Shown: one piece after another, positions 13,299 through 21,382 of the stretch
Numbering within the stretch: the stretch's first letter is position 1
How the letters are laid out: every line of letters starts with the position of its first letter
DNA from: Sporomusaceae bacterium
GTDB lineage: Bacteria; Bacillota_C; Negativicutes; Sporomusales_B; UBA7701
Length of the DNA: 21,666 nucleotides
Assembly (NCBI GenBank): GCA_022839045.1
Contig: JALHDI010000105.1
Location: forward strand, 1-21,666
Direction: 5' to 3'
Program-made: the position numbers and the translations under genes
Notes under the pieces: model-generated
What the model was told of the DNA's origin: nothing
What the model saw: the letters and a program-made list of their open reading frames with translations, nothing else
Database searches by the model: none

Positions 13299-14447
13299 AT
13301 GAGGTTTTTGCATACGGCGGACTGGCATCTGGGCCGCATTTTCTATAATCTCCACCTGACGGACGACCAGGCGTACGTGCTGGAGCAGTTCGTGACGCTG
13401 GCGCGGGAGGCGAGGCTGGACGCGATCGTGATCGCGGGCGACGTGTACGACCGGGCGGTGCCGCCGCCGGAGGCGGTGAGCCTGCTGGGCGAGACGCTGT
13501 CGCGGCTGGCGCTCGATTGCCGGGTGCCGGTGATCGTGATCGCGGGCAACCACGACAGCCCCGAGCGACTGGGCTTCGGCGAGCGGGTGCTGGCGAGGCA
13601 GAAGCTGCATGTGGCGGGCCAGGTGGCGGCCGAGGCGGCGCCGGTGGCGGTGGCCGACGAGCACGGCCCGGTGTATTTCTGCCCCATCCCTTACGCCGAG
13701 CCGGCGGTGGTGCGCGAGCGGCTGGGAGTGGAGGCGGCGGGCCACGAGGCGGCGCTGGCGGCGCTGACGGCGCAGGCCTGCGCCGCGGTGCCGGCCGGCG
13801 CCCGCAAGGTGGCGGTGGCGCATGCGTTCGTGGCCGGCGGGTTGGCGAGCGAGTCGGAGCGGCCGCTGGCGGTGGGCGCGGTGCCGACGGTGGGTGCGGC
13901 GGTGTTCGCCGGGTTCGATTATGTGGCGCTGGGGCATCTCCACCAGGCGCAGCAGGCGGGCGGGGCGCATATCCGCTACGCCGGGTCGCTGCTGAAGTAT
14001 TCGTTCGCCGAGGCCGGGCACCGCAAGTCGGTGGCGCTGGTGGAGCTGGACGCGGCCGGGAATGTGGCGGTGGAGGAGGTGGCCCTGACGCCGCGGCGGG
14101 ATGTGCGCTGCGTGGAAGGGTTTTTGGAGGAGATCATCGCCGCCGGGGCGCTTGACCCCAGGGCGGATGATTATATTGCGGTGAAGCTGAAGGACGCCGG
14201 GGCGCTGCTCGACCCGATGGGCAAGCTGCGCCGGGTGTATCCCAACGTGCTGCACCGCATTTTCGAGGAGACGGCGGGGGCGACGGCGGCCGCGACGCGG
14301 ACCGACCACCGCCGCCAGAGCGAGGCGGAGCTGTTCGCGGCCTTTTTCGCCCAGGTGACGGGCCGGGGGCTGAGCGAGGCGGAGGCGGCCGCGGCCGCCG
14401 GTCTGATCGAGGCGTTCGGCCGCCGGGAACGGGAGGTGGGGGCATGA
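13299..14447 (+). CDS. sbcD: SbcD, nuclease subunit of the SbcCD DNA-repair complex
   Basis: 382 residues of the Mre11/SbcD metallophosphoesterase family. Metal-binding motifs appear in order: HTADWHLGR (D8, H10), AGDVYD (D48), GNHDS (N84, H85), then the later histidines in VAHAF and LGHLHQAQ. With SbcC it forms an ATP-dependent double-strand exonuclease and hairpin endonuclease that processes stalled forks and DNA palindromes, which is notable in a window rich in large inverted repeats. GGAGGTGG precedes the ATG. Its stop overlaps the sbcC start (ATGA), giving translational coupling. The C-terminal part is alanine-rich and ends in a capping helix that contacts SbcC. Confidence 0.95.
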   Translation: MRFLHTADWHLGRIFYNLHLTDDQAYVLEQFVTLAREARLDAIVIAGDVYDRAVPPPEAVSLLGETLSRLALDCRVPVIVIAGNHDSPERLGFGERVLARQKLHVAGQVAAEAAPVAVADEHGPVYFCPIPYAEPAVVRERLGVEAAGHEAALAALTAQACAAVPAGARKVAVAHAFVAGGLASESERPLAVGAVPTVGAAVFAGFDYVALGHLHQAQQAGGAHIRYAGSLLKYSFAEAGHRKSVALVELDAAGNVAVEEVALTPRRDVRCVEGFLEEIIAAGALDPRADDYIAVKLKDAGALLDPMGKLRRVYPNVLHRIFEETAGATAAATRTDHRRQSEAELFAAFFAQVTGRGLSEAEAAAAAGLIEAFGRREREVGA

Positions 14448-17400
14448 GGCCGCTGGCGATCGCGATGACGGCGTTCGGCTCTTACGCCGGGACGGAGCGG
14501 GTCGATTTCGGCCGCCTGGGGGACAGGGCGCTGTTCCTCATCCACGGCCCGACGGGGGCGGGGAAGACGACGATCCTGGACGCGATGTGTTTCGCGCTGT
14601 TCGGCAGGACGAGCGGGGCGGAGCGGGACGGCCGCCAGATGCGGAGCGATTATGTGGAGCCGTCGGTGGCGACGGAGGTGACGTTCGATTTCGCGCTGGG
14701 GACGGAGGTGTACCGCGTCCGCCGCGCGCCCGAGCAGGAGGTGCTGAAGAAGCGCGGCACGGGGACGACGAAGATGCCGCCGGCGGCGACGCTGTGGCGG
14801 CGGACGGGGCTGACTGACGTCGAGGCCGAGGGCGCGGTGGTGGCGAGCGACTGGCGGCGGGTGACGGAAGCGCTGGAGGGGCTGCTGGGCTTTAGGTACG
14901 AACAGTTCCGCCAGGTGGTGGTGCTGCCCCAGGGCGAGTTCCGCCGCTTGCTGCTGGCCAAGTCGGCCGAACGTGAGGAGATTTTGGCGACGCTGTTCCA
15001 GACCGAGCTGTACCGCCGCATCGAGGAGTTTTTCAAGCAGGCGGCGAGGACGGTGGAGGACGCGGCGAAGGAGCTGGGCCGCAGGCGGGATTGGCTGCTG
15101 CAGGAGGCGGCGGCGGAGTCGGCGGAGGAGCTGACGGTGAGGCTGGCGGGCGATACGGCGCGGCTGCTGGCGCTGACGGCCGAGGCGCTGGCGGCGCGGC
15201 AGGCGCTGAATGACGCTCAGGAGAAGCTGGCGGCGGCCAGGCGGCTGGAGGAGCTGTTCACCGGCCGGGAGAAGGCGGCGCAGGCGCTGGCCGGGCTCGA
15301 AGCGCAGGAGGCGGCGGTGGCCGGGACGCGCCGCGAGCTGGCGCGGGCCAGGCAGGCGGCGCTGCTGGCCGAGCTGGCGGCGCTGGTGGCGACGAGACGG
15401 CGGGAGGAGGAGCAGGCGGCCGCGGCGCTAGCGGAAGCGGAGGCAACGCTGGCGACGGCGTGTGCGGATAAGGAACGGGCTGATGCCGCGCTGGCGGCCG
15501 AGCGGCAGCGGGAGGACGAGCGTCGGGCGGCCGCAGAGGCGGTGAACGCGCTGGCGGGCCTGGGTGGCAAGCTGGACGAGCTTGCAAAGGCCCGGGAAAG
15601 CCTCGCAGCCGCGGAGGAGAAGGCGGGGGTGGCCGCGGCGGCGTGCGGGGAGCTGCGGACGGACCGCGACGGGACCGCCGCCAGGCTGGCTGCGGCCAGG
15701 GAGCAGCGGGAAAAGTTGCTGGCCGGGGCTTTTAGGGTGCCGCTCCTGGAGAACGCCGCAAAGGAGGCCGCCGAGCTGGTGGCCAACTGCGAACGGTTGG
15801 CGGCGTTGCGCGGCGAGTGGCAGGCCGTTTCCCGCCGGCACGCGACCCTGGCCGAGCAGGTGGCGGGACTCGAGCGGGAGCTGGCCGCGGCCCGCGAGCG
15901 CTGCGCGGCGACCGACCGGCGCTGGCGGCAGGGCCAGGCGGCGCTGCTGGCGCGGGAGCTGGCGCCTGGGGAGGCGTGCCCGGTATGCGGGTCGCCTGAC
16001 CATCCGGCTCCCGCCCGTTTTGCCGAGGAGGTGCCGGAAACCGCCGTTCTGGAGGCCGAGCAGGCCACGGTCCGCGGCCTTGAGGAGGCGGCGGCCGCGA
16101 AGCGCGCCGAGCTTACGGAGGCGGCCATGGCGCTGGGCGAGGTGACGGCAAGGGGCAACAATCTCCGGCAGCTTGTGGGCGAAAGGGCAAAGGACGGTAT
16201 CGACGGCCTGCGCCAGGCGGCCGGGGCGGTAGCCGCCGAGCTGGCGCAGGCCAGGCGGGCGGCTGAAGAGTTGGCACGGTGCGAGCAGCAGATTGCGGTT
16301 TACGAACAGGAGGCCGCCGACCGGGAGAAGGGGCTGGCCGAGGCCGAACGGGAGGCCAGGGATGCCCAGGCGGCCGCCGGGGAAACGCGGGCGGTGCTGA
16401 CCGAGCGCAAGAAGGCGGTGCCGGAGGAACTCAGGGCGCCGGGCCGCCTGGAGGAGGAGCAGGCGCGGGCGGCGGCCCGCCGGGACGCTTTGGAGCGGGC
16501 TTGGGAGCAGGCGCAGACGGCGGCGGCCGACGCGGCGGCGCGGGTGAGCGGATTGGCCGCGGGCCTGGCGGCGGCGCGGCAGGGGCGGGAGACGGCCGGC
16601 AGGCAGGCGGCGGTGGAGCGGGAGCGTTTCGCGAGGCGCCTGGCCGAGGCGGGGTTCGCGGATGAGGCGGATTTCGCGGCCGCGGACCGGACGGCCGCGG
16701 CGGTGCAGGAGCTGGAGCGGGCGGTGGCCGATTACGACGCCGCGCTGGCGGTGGCCCGCGACCGTGTGCGGCAGGCGGAGCTGGCGACGGCGGGCCTGGA
16801 GCGGCCGGATATCGCCGCGGCCGAGGCAATGGCTGTGGCGGCTCTGGCGGCGAGCGAGGGGCTGGTGGCCGAGCAGGCCAGGCTACAGGAGGCCGTGAGC
16901 AAGCAGCAGGGATGGCTCGACCAGGTGAAGGCCATCGAAACGGAGAAGGCGGCCCGCGAAACGGAGTACGCGGTGCTTGGCCGCCTGGCCCAGGTGGCGA
17001 ACGGGCAGAATCCGCAGCGGGTGAGTTTCCACCGCTTCGTGCTGCAGGCGCTGCTGGACGAGGTGACGGGGGTGGCGAACGCCCGGCTGAAAAAGATGAG
17101 CCGCGGGCGCTATGCGCTGCGGCGGATGGACGACCCTATCCACAAGGGGATGGCCGGCGGTCTGGATATCGAGATCGAGGACGCGTGGACGGGCGTGGCC
17201 CGCCATGCGGCGACACTGAGCGGCGGGGAGACTTTCCTGGCGTCGTTGGCGCTGGCCCTCGGCCTGGCGGATGTGGTGCAGGGTTATTCGGGGGGCGTGT
17301 ACCTTGACACGATTTTCGTGGACGAGGGGTTCGGGATGCTTGACCCGGAGGCCCTGGATATGGCGATGCAGGCGCTGGTGGAGCTGCAGACGGGCGGACG

Positions 17401-17506
17401 GCTGGTGGGGATAATTTCCCATGTGCCGGAGCTGAAGGAGCGGATCGAGGCGCGGCTGGAGATCGTGCCGACCGACCGCGGCAGCACTACCCGCTGGCGC
17501 GTTTAG
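14444..17506 (+). CDS. sbcC: SbcC, SMC-like ATPase subunit of SbcCD
   Basis: 1020 residues. Walker A is GPTGAGKT (35-42). Long alanine/glutamate-rich coiled coils on both sides run from about 180 to 840. A zinc hook with CPVCG (C512, C515) sits at the turn. The ABC signature is LSGGE (925-929) and Walker B is FVDEGFG (D960, E961), followed by a D-loop GMLDPEALD. All ATPase motifs are intact and the length is normal. The ATPase opens and closes the SbcD nuclease and the hook joins two complexes. The start overlaps sbcD by 4 bases. The coding strand is extremely GC-rich in the coiled-coil region, which generates long spurious open frames on other strands. Confidence 0.95.
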   Translation: MRPLAIAMTAFGSYAGTERVDFGRLGDRALFLIHGPTGAGKTTILDAMCFALFGRTSGAERDGRQMRSDYVEPSVATEVTFDFALGTEVYRVRRAPEQEVLKKRGTGTTKMPPAATLWRRTGLTDVEAEGAVVASDWRRVTEALEGLLGFRYEQFRQVVVLPQGEFRRLLLAKSAEREEILATLFQTELYRRIEEFFKQAARTVEDAAKELGRRRDWLLQEAAAESAEELTVRLAGDTARLLALTAEALAARQALNDAQEKLAAARRLEELFTGREKAAQALAGLEAQEAAVAGTRRELARARQAALLAELAALVATRRREEEQAAAALAEAEATLATACADKERADAALAAERQREDERRAAAEAVNALAGLGGKLDELAKARESLAAAEEKAGVAAAACGELRTDRDGTAARLAAAREQREKLLAGAFRVPLLENAAKEAAELVANCERLAALRGEWQAVSRRHATLAEQVAGLERELAAARERCAATDRRWRQGQAALLARELAPGEACPVCGSPDHPAPARFAEEVPETAVLEAEQATVRGLEEAAAAKRAELTEAAMALGEVTARGNNLRQLVGERAKDGIDGLRQAAGAVAAELAQARRAAEELARCEQQIAVYEQEAADREKGLAEAEREARDAQAAAGETRAVLTERKKAVPEELRAPGRLEEEQARAAARRDALERAWEQAQTAAADAAARVSGLAAGLAAARQGRETAGRQAAVERERFARRLAEAGFADEADFAAADRTAAAVQELERAVADYDAALAVARDRVRQAELATAGLERPDIAAAEAMAVAALAASEGLVAEQARLQEAVSKQQGWLDQVKAIETEKAARETEYAVLGRLAQVANGQNPQRVSFHRFVLQALLDEVTGVANARLKKMSRGRYALRRMDDPIHKGMAGGLDIEIEDAWTGVARHAATLSGGETFLASLALALGLADVVQGYSGGVYLDTIFVDEGFGMLDPEALDMAMQALVELQTGGRLVGIISHVPELKERIEARLEIVPTDRGSTTRWRV

Positions 17507-17585
17507 CCCGGGCGGAGCAGGACGTATAAGAGGGGCCGCGGCGGGCCATAATTTTACGGACAACCTGAAGAGAGGTGGGGCCGGG

Positions 17586-17948
17586 ATGAGCATGAAGATG
17601 AGCCGGGTGCCGGTGAGCGGGGTTTTCCTCGACAGCCGCGCGCCGGGTGTTACGGGCGAGTACGAGTTCACGGTGGACTGCGGCGCAGTGTATTTCGGGG
17701 CTGTGTACGACGGGGACGGCAGCCTGCTGGCGGTGGACCAGTATTTTTACAGCGAGGATTTTTCCCGCGACGATATGGAGGAGGCGCTGGATACCGCCGA
17801 GTTGATGTTCGTCGACGACCGGGATTTCCCGGTGAAGACGTACCTGCTGTCGAAGGAGGAGGGCGGCAGCGAGTGGCTGCGGTTCCACGCCGTGGTGCCG
17901 GACGGGATCGATCCGGGATATTTCCGGCAGAAGTATATCGGGGGATGA
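17586..17948 (+). CDS. Uncharacterised acidic protein, 120 aa
   Basis: 120 residues starting MSMKMSRVPVSGVFLDSRAP. No family is recognised. It is acidic, with many D, E, F and Y, no signal peptide or membrane segment, and alternating strands in the first half (EYEFTVDCGAVYFGAVYDGD, then LLAVDQYFYSEDF), followed by a helix (RDDMEEALDTAELMF) and another strand region. AGAGGTGG lies about 8 bases before the ATG at 17586. It lies 79 bp after sbcC on the same strand, so it may be the last gene of that transcript. The stop is followed after 14 bp by a structured repeat. Weak TATAAG and TAATTT stretches in the 79-bp gap could be a separate promoter, but no -35 is convincing. Confidence 0.6.
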   Translation: MSMKMSRVPVSGVFLDSRAPGVTGEYEFTVDCGAVYFGAVYDGDGSLLAVDQYFYSEDFSRDDMEEALDTAELMFVDDRDFPVKTYLLSKEEGGSEWLRFHAVVPDGIDPGYFRQKYIGG

Positions 17949-17962
17949 TGAAGAAAAAGTTG

Positions 17963-18161
17963 CAAGTTGCTGAGAAAGCTCCAGATGCAAGGCGCACCGT
18001 ATAAGCAGACACACAACGCTTTAGCGTTGATGTGCTTGCTTATACCCGAGAGGGTGCAAGCGCTTTGAGGAGCAAGTGCGCAAGTTCTTGGCGCGGCAGC
18101 GCCTAGAACTGCGGCCTGCCCCTTGCGGGTACGCAGCAGATGGGGCTTTATCGGCAACTTG
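17963..18161 (+). repeat. Structured repeat family 2, copy 2
   Basis: A 199-bp element. The outer arm CAAGTTGCTGAGAAAGCTCC (from 17963) pairs with GGGGCTTTATCGGCAACTTG (ending 18161) with few mismatches or wobbles. The conserved CCAGATGC / GCAGATGG layer (17981-17988, 18136-18143) again has tandem G.A. Inside are a long hairpin GTATAAGCA...TGCTTATAC with AACGC/GCGTT at its tip, AGTTCT-GGCGC / GCGCC-AGAACT around GGCA, and GCCC-CTTGC-GGGT. It shares the core blocks of copy 1 but has different outer arms. Bases 18162-18332 hold no clear gene or promoter. Confidence 0.75.
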
Positions 18162-18332
18162 GGGGGCTCGGCGATGGCCGGGCGGACGATGTTGTGTTGA
18201 AGAACGTCGAATGATGGCGAATGATATACGCGTTATGTCGAATCAGGCTGGCAGGTTTTTGGAATTTAAGCCTTGATGTAGAAGCTTTGGAGCGTTTTTT
18301 CGGCTGGTTTGCCGCGGGAGAAGGCAAATTTT

Positions 18333-18398
18333 ATGTCGTATTTTTACGAAAACTATTTGCTTGTCGGCGGCAGGAAATACAAATACTTACAAGAATGA
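18333..18398 (+). CDS. 21-codon leader ORF coupled to the kinase gene
   Basis: ATG at 18333 is preceded by GGGAGAAGG at good spacing and encodes 21 residues beginning MSYFYENYLLVGG and ending YKYLQE. Its TGA overlaps the ATG of the histidine kinase as ATGA (18395-18398). The kinase start has no ribosome-binding site of its own, so ribosomes finishing this ORF probably re-initiate there. Alternatively the peptide could be the true kinase N-terminus separated by a frameshift. The peptide is tyrosine- and lysine-rich with no recognised motif. Confidence 0.45.
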   Translation: MSYFYENYLLVGGRKYKYLQE

Positions 18399-19585
18399 TA
18401 TTTAAGAACCTGGACAAGCAGGCGTTGCAAGGGGGTTGCTGGTCGGTGCATTCGGCAGAGGCTTGGGACAACAAGGTCGTTTATTTGGGAAGGGAAGAGG
18501 ATTTTCGCGATTTTTTCGAGACCGGCAAAGCGGGAATTATGTATCTTGATGCGATGCTGCAGGTGAAGAACCTCAACCGTGAGGCGGAGCGTATTTTCAG
18601 CCTGGAGCGTTCTCAGGTATTGGGGAAGCGGGCCGACGAGGCTTTCCGGCATTGTGGCGAGATGTTCCTGAAGACGTTCGCCGTGTCCGAATATGAGGAT
18701 TTCTATGCCGCCAACGTGAAGCTGGCTATGCACGAGCAGGCCGCGTTCGTCCATGTGGACAGCCTCAAGCTGCGCGACAGCGGCGGCGGAGTGAACGGGG
18801 TCATCGTCATCGTGCAGGATATCTCGGCGCTGAAGGCGACGCTCAAGCAGATTCAGACGACGCAGATGCTGATGTCGCTGGGGGAGCTGGCGGCGGGGAT
18901 CGCTCATCATGTGCGCGCGCCGCTGACGACGCTGAGCGGTTATCTCCAGATTATGATGAACAGGGTGGAGGACGACCGCTGTAGCGTGCGCCGCGAGGTG
19001 CTGGAGATGCTGCTGGGGGAAGTGTCGTACATCAATAGTGTGGTGAAGGAGCTCGTGCTGTTCGCCAAACCGCCGGTGAGCAAGGCGCCGGGGGTGAATG
19101 TGAACAGGCTGCTGGAGGAGGCGCTGCTGCTGGTCTTCAAGCAGATGGGCGGGGAGAACGTGGCGATCGACAAGCGGCTCGCCGAGGGCTTGCCGACGTT
19201 GACCGCCGACGGCAATCTGCTGAAGCAGGCGATGGTGAATATTTTGCAGAACGCGCTGGAGGCGATGCCGGAGGAGGGGACGCTGACGGTCCGGACGTGG
19301 CTGAACGCGGAGCTGAGTATGCTGGTGGTGGCGATCGCCGATACGGGCGTCGGGGTGGGGCCACAGTTGTTGTCGCGGGTGTTCGAGCCTTTTTACAGCA
19401 CGAAGCTCGACCGGATGGGGCTGGGATTGCCGACTGCCCACCGGATCGTGACCGAGCACGGCGGTTTCATCAATATCGGTTCGGACGAGAGGGCGGGTAC
19501 GAAGGTGCATGTGTATCTGCCGATTTTCGACAGCCGGGACAGGCGTCTGGCCGGCGCGCACCAGCAGATCCTGAATCTGCAGTGA
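18395..19585 (+). CDS. Soluble PAS sensor histidine kinase
   Basis: 396 residues from ATG 18395. A PAS domain spans about 35-145 (FETGKAGIMYLDAMLQVKNL near its start, VNGVIVIVQDISALK at its end). The HisKA phospho-acceptor region is SLGELAAGIAHHVRAPLTTL, with H171. The HATPase_c domain has N-box VNILQNALEAMPEEG (281-295), G1 ADTGVG (D316), F-box FEPFYSTK and G2 GLGLPTAHRIVTEHGG. No membrane helix is present, so it senses a cytoplasmic signal; the overall plan is that of sporulation or NtrB-like kinases. Two usually conserved H-box residues differ: AHHVRAPL instead of AHEIRNPL. No response regulator is adjacent, so it is an orphan kinase. In-frame upstream ATGs such as 18221 lack start signals and read as non-protein sequence. 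Confidence 0.85.
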   Translation: MIFKNLDKQALQGGCWSVHSAEAWDNKVVYLGREEDFRDFFETGKAGIMYLDAMLQVKNLNREAERIFSLERSQVLGKRADEAFRHCGEMFLKTFAVSEYEDFYAANVKLAMHEQAAFVHVDSLKLRDSGGGVNGVIVIVQDISALKATLKQIQTTQMLMSLGELAAGIAHHVRAPLTTLSGYLQIMMNRVEDDRCSVRREVLEMLLGEVSYINSVVKELVLFAKPPVSKAPGVNVNRLLEEALLLVFKQMGGENVAIDKRLAEGLPTLTADGNLLKQAMVNILQNALEAMPEEGTLTVRTWLNAELSMLVVAIADTGVGVGPQLLSRVFEPFYSTKLDRMGLGLPTAHRIVTEHGGFINIGSDERAGTKVHVYLPIFDSRDRRLAGAHQQILNLQ

Positions 19586-19677
19586 CGGATAGAAATACTG
19601 GATAAAAACCGAGGCCGTTAGGATGACCGTAACGCAGAGAGCTTATCAACGACCGACGGTGGGTAATAATTACAGGA

Positions 19678-19705
19678 ATAACAGCCAAGGGAACCTTCAT
19701 ATAAA
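19678..19705 (+). promoter_or_regulatory. Possible sporulation-type (sigma-E-like) promoter before the YkuD gene
   Basis: ATAACA (19678-19683), a 14-base spacer and CATATAAA (19698-19705) loosely resemble a mother-cell sigma-E promoter. The match is weak. The rest of 19586-19746 has short inverted repeats (GTTA...TAAC near 19617) but no riboswitch that I recognise. Confidence 0.22.
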
Positions 19706-19746
19706 GTTAGTGGTCGCTGTTGTTGGTCACTAACTCTTGGGAAGGG

Positions 19747-20976
19747 ATGTCCTTGGCTTTGTTGCGTGTGGCGGCGCTGGCCGCGCTGATGGTTTTCGCC
19801 GCCCTGGCGTCCGCGGACGCCAAGCTGAACCCCGATCTGGTTTCGCCGGGCATCGTGCTTAATCTGCCCAGCCGGACGCTGGAGTTTTTCGCGGGCGGCA
19901 CGCTGGTGAAGACGTACCCGGTCGCTATCGGCAAACCGTCGACGCCGTCGCCGCTCGGCAATTTCGCGATTTTCGAGAAGGAGGTGGATCCGTGGTGGTT
20001 TCCTCCCCGCACGGGGGAGGTGGTTCCTTCGGGACCGCATAATCCGCTGGGTTACCGCTGGATGGGTTTCGCGCCTATGTATGGCATCCACGGCACCAAC
20101 GCCCCTTGGGCGATCGGCCTGGCCGTGTCGAACGGGTGCATCCGGATGCACGAGGCGGATGTGGAGGAACTCTACGAGGTGGTGCCCTACGGGACGCCGG
20201 TGAGAGTGACTTACGACCGGGCGAAGATTCGGGTGGAAAGTAACGGGGAGGTTTCGCTGGGGATTTATCCCGATGTTTACGGCTGGCATGCGCTGACGGC
20301 GGGCGAGGTGCGGGACGCCCTCGCCGCCCGCGGCCTGGGCGGGCTGCTGACGGACGGCGAGATAGCGGCGATGATCGCCGAGGAGGCCGACCGGCAGGTG
20401 GTGTTCGCCCGCGTACACAACGTGAGGGTGAACGGCAAGACGCTGGTAGAGCGGGCGGTGACGCTGAAGGGAGTTACGTATGTGCCGCTGCGGCCGGTGG
20501 CCGCGGCTCTCGGCGCGAGTGTGGCCTGGGACGAGGGCACCAAGCTGGCGCGGGGGGCGAAACGGGCCGTGCCGGGAACGGTGATCGGCGACCGGGTTTA
20601 TCTGGCGGCCGCCGACGCCCATGCGCTGTTCGGCGGGCAGCAGGTTTTCCGCGAGGGGGAGAATGTGCTGGCGGTCGATGTGGTGGCGCTGTTCCTGAAC
20701 GGCCGGCCGCTGGCGGGCGACGTGCAGGTGGTGGAGGGCGTGCTGGCGGTGCCGGTGGCGGCGGTGGCGGAGGCTCTCGGCCAGAAGGTGGCGCGGGATG
20801 CGGACGGGACGCTGAGCGTACAGGGCACGAAGGTGCCGGCGGCGATAGTCGGCGGGACGCCGTACATCCAGCTGACGAAGGTTTACGACGTGTTCCGGGC
20901 GTACGTATACTGGAACCAGGAGGCGCGGAGCGTAGAATTGACTTATCCGTTTATCGAGAAGGGCGGGAACGATTAG
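19747..20976 (+). CDS. Secreted YkuD L,D-transpeptidase with copper-amine-oxidase-type C-terminal repeats
   Basis: 409 residues. The signal peptide LRVAALAALMVFAALASADA would be cleaved near residue 25. The YkuD domain (about 33-155) has GIHGTN (114-119) and the catalytic motif SNGCIRMH with C131. After a linker, two repeats of the copper amine oxidase N-terminal-like domain follow (about 222-310 with VRVNGKTLVER and YVPLRPVAAALGASVAWD; about 313-402 with LFLNGRPLAGD and VEGVLAVPVAAVAEALGQKV). The enzyme would make or remodel 3-3 peptide cross-links in peptidoglycan, and the repeats probably anchor it in the envelope. Start choice is uncertain: GGGAAGGG sits too close to ATG 19747 but at ideal spacing to TTG 19753; TTG 19720 is also in frame. 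The stop lies in the loop of the terminator. Confidence 0.87.
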   Translation: MSLALLRVAALAALMVFAALASADAKLNPDLVSPGIVLNLPSRTLEFFAGGTLVKTYPVAIGKPSTPSPLGNFAIFEKEVDPWWFPPRTGEVVPSGPHNPLGYRWMGFAPMYGIHGTNAPWAIGLAVSNGCIRMHEADVEELYEVVPYGTPVRVTYDRAKIRVESNGEVSLGIYPDVYGWHALTAGEVRDALAARGLGGLLTDGEIAAMIAEEADRQVVFARVHNVRVNGKTLVERAVTLKGVTYVPLRPVAAALGASVAWDEGTKLARGAKRAVPGTVIGDRVYLAAADAHALFGGQQVFREGENVLAVDVVALFLNGRPLAGDVQVVEGVLAVPVAAVAEALGQKVARDADGTLSVQGTKVPAAIVGGTPYIQLTKVYDVFRAYVYWNQEARSVELTYPFIEKGGND

Positions 20977-20988
20977 TTCCCGCTTTTT
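20963..20988 (+). terminator. Intrinsic terminator overlapping the YkuD stop codon
   Basis: GCGGGAAC (20963-20970), loop GATTA, GTTCCCGC (20976-20983), T5. The TAG stop (20974-20976) lies in the loop and at the base of the 3' arm. Confidence 0.85.
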
Positions 20989-21009
20989 GGTTTTATTGCG
21001 TGCTTTGTG

Positions 21010-21216
21010 GCGGTGAAAGCAGGCTGTGCGCCGGAGCTACGGCCGAACGCGCCGTAGGCTTGCGACGCGCGCCCGCGACCACCGTCGTCCACTGCCGTCC
21101 ATGGCAGAGGACTCCTCGCTCGGCCATCCATGGCCTCGCGTGTGGCGGCGCTGCTCTGCTTCGCTGACGGCGCGGTAACGACCTCCGCAACGGCGCAGTA
21201 CGCCTGCATTTACCGC
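21010..21216 (-). repeat. Structured repeat family 1, copy C (inverted relative to copy A)
   Basis: Arms GCGGTGAAAGCAGGC (21010-21024) and GCCTGCATTTACCGC (21202-21216) pair with one A.A mismatch and one G.T. The next layer GCGCC / GGCGC is separated by small internal loops as in copy A. The core on the minus strand shares GCAGGCGTACTGCGCCG, TTGCGGAGGTCGTTA, CCGCGCCGT, a GGCCATGGATGGCCG block with GCGAGGAG, and GGCGCGTTCGGCCGTAGCT with copy A, but lacks its internal duplications. It starts 22 bp after the YkuD terminator. Bases 21217-21382 are a transition to AT-rich sequence with nothing recognisable. Confidence 0.75.
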
Positions 21217-21382
21217 AGCCTTCGGCACACCACGGTTTTGTGTGAATAAGATTAGTTTTGGTCAGGGTCGGAAGCGTAAATGGCCAGAATACATAAGTGA
21301 ATCCACAAAATTCGCGAGCCCATTTTTTACCTGGTTTTTATAGTTAGAAGCATAAAGTGGACGTTATATAACTCAGGTTTTA

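Noticed and set aside
12401..14309. Long minus-strand frames (312 and 522 codons) opposite the flavoprotein and sbcD genes
   Set aside because: R/H/P/Q-rich shadows without ribosome-binding sites; the plus-strand genes have complete family motifs.
15217..16161. 314-codon minus-strand A/S-rich frame inside sbcC
   Set aside because: Antisense of the GC-rich coiled-coil region of SbcC.
18221..18394. Upstream start (ATG 18221) for the histidine kinase
   Set aside because: No ribosome-binding site, and the translation before 18395 does not look like protein; a better start signal exists for the leader ORF at 18333.
19586..19746. Possible riboswitch (c-di-GMP, c-di-AMP/ydaO) upstream of the YkuD gene
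   Set aside because: None of the conserved core sequences of those classes can be found; only short inverted repeats are present.
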